Under the pieces are notes generated by a model. The model ran no database searches, was not told the origin of the DNA, and worked only from the letters and a program-made list of their open reading frames with translations. From assembly GCA_022432975.1 (NCBI GenBank), contig CM039512.1, forward strand, positions 29,912,574 to 29,976,573: 64,000 nucleotides of DNA, written 5' to 3'. The DNA comes from Begonia masoniana. Lineage: Eukaryota > Streptophyta > Magnoliopsida > Cucurbitales > Begoniaceae. A program made the position numbers and the translations under genes. Positions 61,811-64,000 of this stretch are shown here, in pieces (position 1 is the first letter of the stretch; each line of letters opens with the position of its first letter).

Positions 61811-62868
61811 CCCGAAGGCCTGTATGCCCGAAGGCCTGTATGCCCGAAGGCCTGTATGCCCGAAGGCCTGTATGCCCGAAGGCCTGTATGCCCGAAGGCC
61901 TGTATGCCCGAAGGCCTGTATGCCCGAAGGCCTGTATGCCCGAAGGCCTGTATGCCCGAAGGCCTGTATGCCCGAAGGCCTGTATGCCCGAAGGCCTGTA
62001 TGCCCGAAGGCCTGTATGCCCGAAGGCCTGTATGCCCGAAGGCCTGTATGCCCGAAGGCCTGTATGCCCGAAGGCCTGTATGCCCGAAGGCCTGTATGCC
62101 CGAAGGCCTGTATGCCCGAAGGCCTGTATGCCCGAAGGCCTGTATGCCCGAAGGCCTGTATGCCCGAAGGCCTGTATGCCCGAAGGCCTGTATGCCCGAA
62201 GGCCTGTATGCCCGAAGGCCTGTATGCCCGAAGGCCTGTATGCCCGAAGGCCTGTATGCCCGAAGGCCTGTATGCCCGAAGGCCTGTATGCCCGAAGGCC
62301 TGTATGCCCGAAGGCCTGTATGCCCGAAGGCCTGTATGCCCGAAGGCCTGTATGCCCGAAGGCCTGTATGCCCGAAGGCCTGTATGCCCGAAGGCCTGTA
62401 TGCCCGAAGGCCTGTATGCCCGAAGGCCTGTATGCCCGAAGGCCTGTATGCCCGAAGGCCTGTATGCCCGAAGGCCTGTATGCCCGAAGGCCTGTATGCC
62501 CGAAGGCCTGTATGCCCGAAGGCCTGTATGCCCGAAGGCCTGTATGCCCGAAGGCCTGTATGCCCGAAGGCCTGTATGCCCGAAGGCCTGTATGCCCGAA
62601 GGCCTGTATGCCCGAAGGCCTGTATGCCCGAAGGCCTGTATGCCCGAAGGCCTGTATGCCCGAAGGCCTGTATGCCCGAAGGCCTGTATGCCCGAAGGCC
62701 TGTATGCCCGAAGGCCTGTATGCCCGAAGGCCTGTATGCCCGAAGGCCTGTATGCCCGAAGGCCTGTATGCCCGAAGGCCTGTATGCCCGAAGGCCTGTA
62801 TGCCCGAAGGCCTGTATGCCCGAAGGCCTGTATGCCCGAAGGCGAAGGCCTGTATGCCCCGAAGGCCA
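61811..62868. repeat. 16-bp tandem array, about 65 copies
   Basis: CCCGAAGGCCTGTATG repeats perfectly from 61811 to about 62838, with one short duplication at the right end. Each unit contains the palindrome AGGCCT. Because 16 is not a multiple of 3, all frames are cycled through and stop-free frames of 345-385 codons appear on both strands; they are artefacts. It lies in the putative second intron of C3. Confidence 0.98.
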
Positions 62869-64000
62869 ATGCTATGCTTTACGTTATCTTTAAACTCTGT
62901 GCGAAAGTTCATTTTTCATGCTTTTCTTTAAAACAAGTGATGCGTGAACAGTTCAGTTCAATATTTTAAAGTAAACAAACAATAACATGTACCATCAAGA
63001 CTGTAAAGCGTAAACTATAAACTCCTATAACCTAACTACCCAAACCAAGTACAATTTAAACTAACGCATCTCCAAAACTCCTCGAGACGACATTCGACGT
63101 ACGGTGCAGGCCAATCGGCCAGAGAAGAATCACGAGAACTTACCTCGTGTCCAAAGTAGCTCAAGCTCCGTCCACGAGCGTTGTTTGTCTGAAGCAAAAC
63201 ACAATTTCGACGTTAAAACTAATTTAAGCTATTGATCGTCCAAATTTACAAAATCTTAACTAAGGAGACTTTCTAAAGTTCTAATCCCATTCACCGGGTT
63301 ATTTATTCGAGCAACTCACGTTCGGCACCTCGAATTCCAATTTACGAGCTATTCCTAAAATCTCGAAAATCCCTAATTTTAACATTTTCACGAATTGATT
63401 TAACTTCTTCCAATAACGTCGAATACGTGCAATATATACTTAATCACGGCTAACCTATTAATTACGAACCCTAATTCGCGTTTTTAATCGAAAACCTAAC
63501 GAAAACCCCAAACGTATAACTCCGAAAAACTCGAAATAAACGTTCTAAAACTATAGATCCATACCTAGAGCGTTGACCGGAAGAGAAAACGTGAAGAAAA
63601 CGAGACAAACGGAGGTCGGATCGGAGGAGAATGTCAACGGCCAGAGAGGGTTTGCGAGAGAAAATGAGAAACAGAGAGGAAGAAATGCATTCTGTCGAAG
63701 GAGGAGAAGTGTTTCTGTTTTTATTAAATTTTGTTTTGTCAAAATTACCATCTTGCCCTTCTTGAGTTTTTATATAGATTTCGTTCTTCGGTTCGTTAAT
63801 CGTCTAGCTATTCGGTTTCATCAAGTCTCCATATTTCACTAATAAGTCCAACTTGTTATTTGGGATTTATTAAAATTGTCCGTTCGCAATTCGGACCTCG
63901 TTTACTATTTTTACTAAAACGTCCTCTACATTACGATAAAGGTAATTACTCGGAATATATCGTTTAATCTCCAAAAATTCCCATAATTTCCTTAAAATTC

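Noticed and set aside
61811..62868. CRISPR-like regular repeat
   Set aside because: The 16-bp units are contiguous with no unique spacers, and the context is a plant LTR.
61721..62969. Overlapping 345-385-codon frames on both strands
   Set aside because: Product of the 16-bp array cycling through all frames; not coding.

Overview
This window looks like intergenic DNA from a flowering plant, probably a eudicot: it is AT-rich and made almost entirely of nested LTR retrotransposons, with one hAT DNA transposon and large tandem arrays. I see no host protein-coding gene, no bacterial-type operon and no CRISPR array. Species cannot be told from the sequence. The longest open frames (about 0.9-3.4, 13.8-14.6, 33.1-34.6, 55.0-55.6 and 61.7-63.0 kb) are by-products of tandem arrays.

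Layout, resolved by target-site duplications (TSDs). 1-4582: LTR A1 (plus strand, 5' end outside the window) with a 69-bp satellite. 4592-5179: a near-perfect inverted-repeat element with a 5S rRNA-derived core. 5665-18821: complete retrotransposon D (minus strand; TSD GGTTG) with two 2.5-2.6 kb LTRs, PBS, PPT and a gag zinc-knuckle remnant, interrupted by solo LTR A2 (12039-15580, TSD TATTC). 18827-25115: older host sequence with a decayed Ty3/gypsy RNase H-integrase remnant (plus) and a decayed Ty1/copia remnant (minus). 25116-38782: solo LTR G, containing B1 (25434-30010), which contains A3 (26961-29491), and A4 (31307-37575), which contains A5 (32053-35852). 38821-42652: hAT transposon with an 8-bp TSD and a nearly complete transposase. 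43502-46065: solo LTR C1. 46369 to beyond the end: LTR C2, containing B2 (46798-48921) and the start of retrotransposon F (LTR A6 at 50734-53959 plus internal DNA), which itself holds E (54986-57923) and C3 (59730 to the end).

The most interesting signal is not a protein. LTRs of several families that otherwise differ (A, A', B, C, D, E, more weakly G) share a non-coding plan: a splice-donor-like site, an acceptor-like site, a 45-57 nt middle exon, a second donor (GCCAG|GTAAGT type), and a second acceptor (GTGTAG|GTGA type) preceded by a CTTACTAAG-like branch site. Just inside the second donor lies a 11-17 nt motif complementary to the second acceptor, and the pairing is kept by matching changes between families. 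Several unrelated tandem arrays (69, 35, 16, 53, about 70 and 46 bp, and TG) have grown inside this putative intron. Calls of LTRs rest on directly read termini and TSDs. The splicing model is inference.
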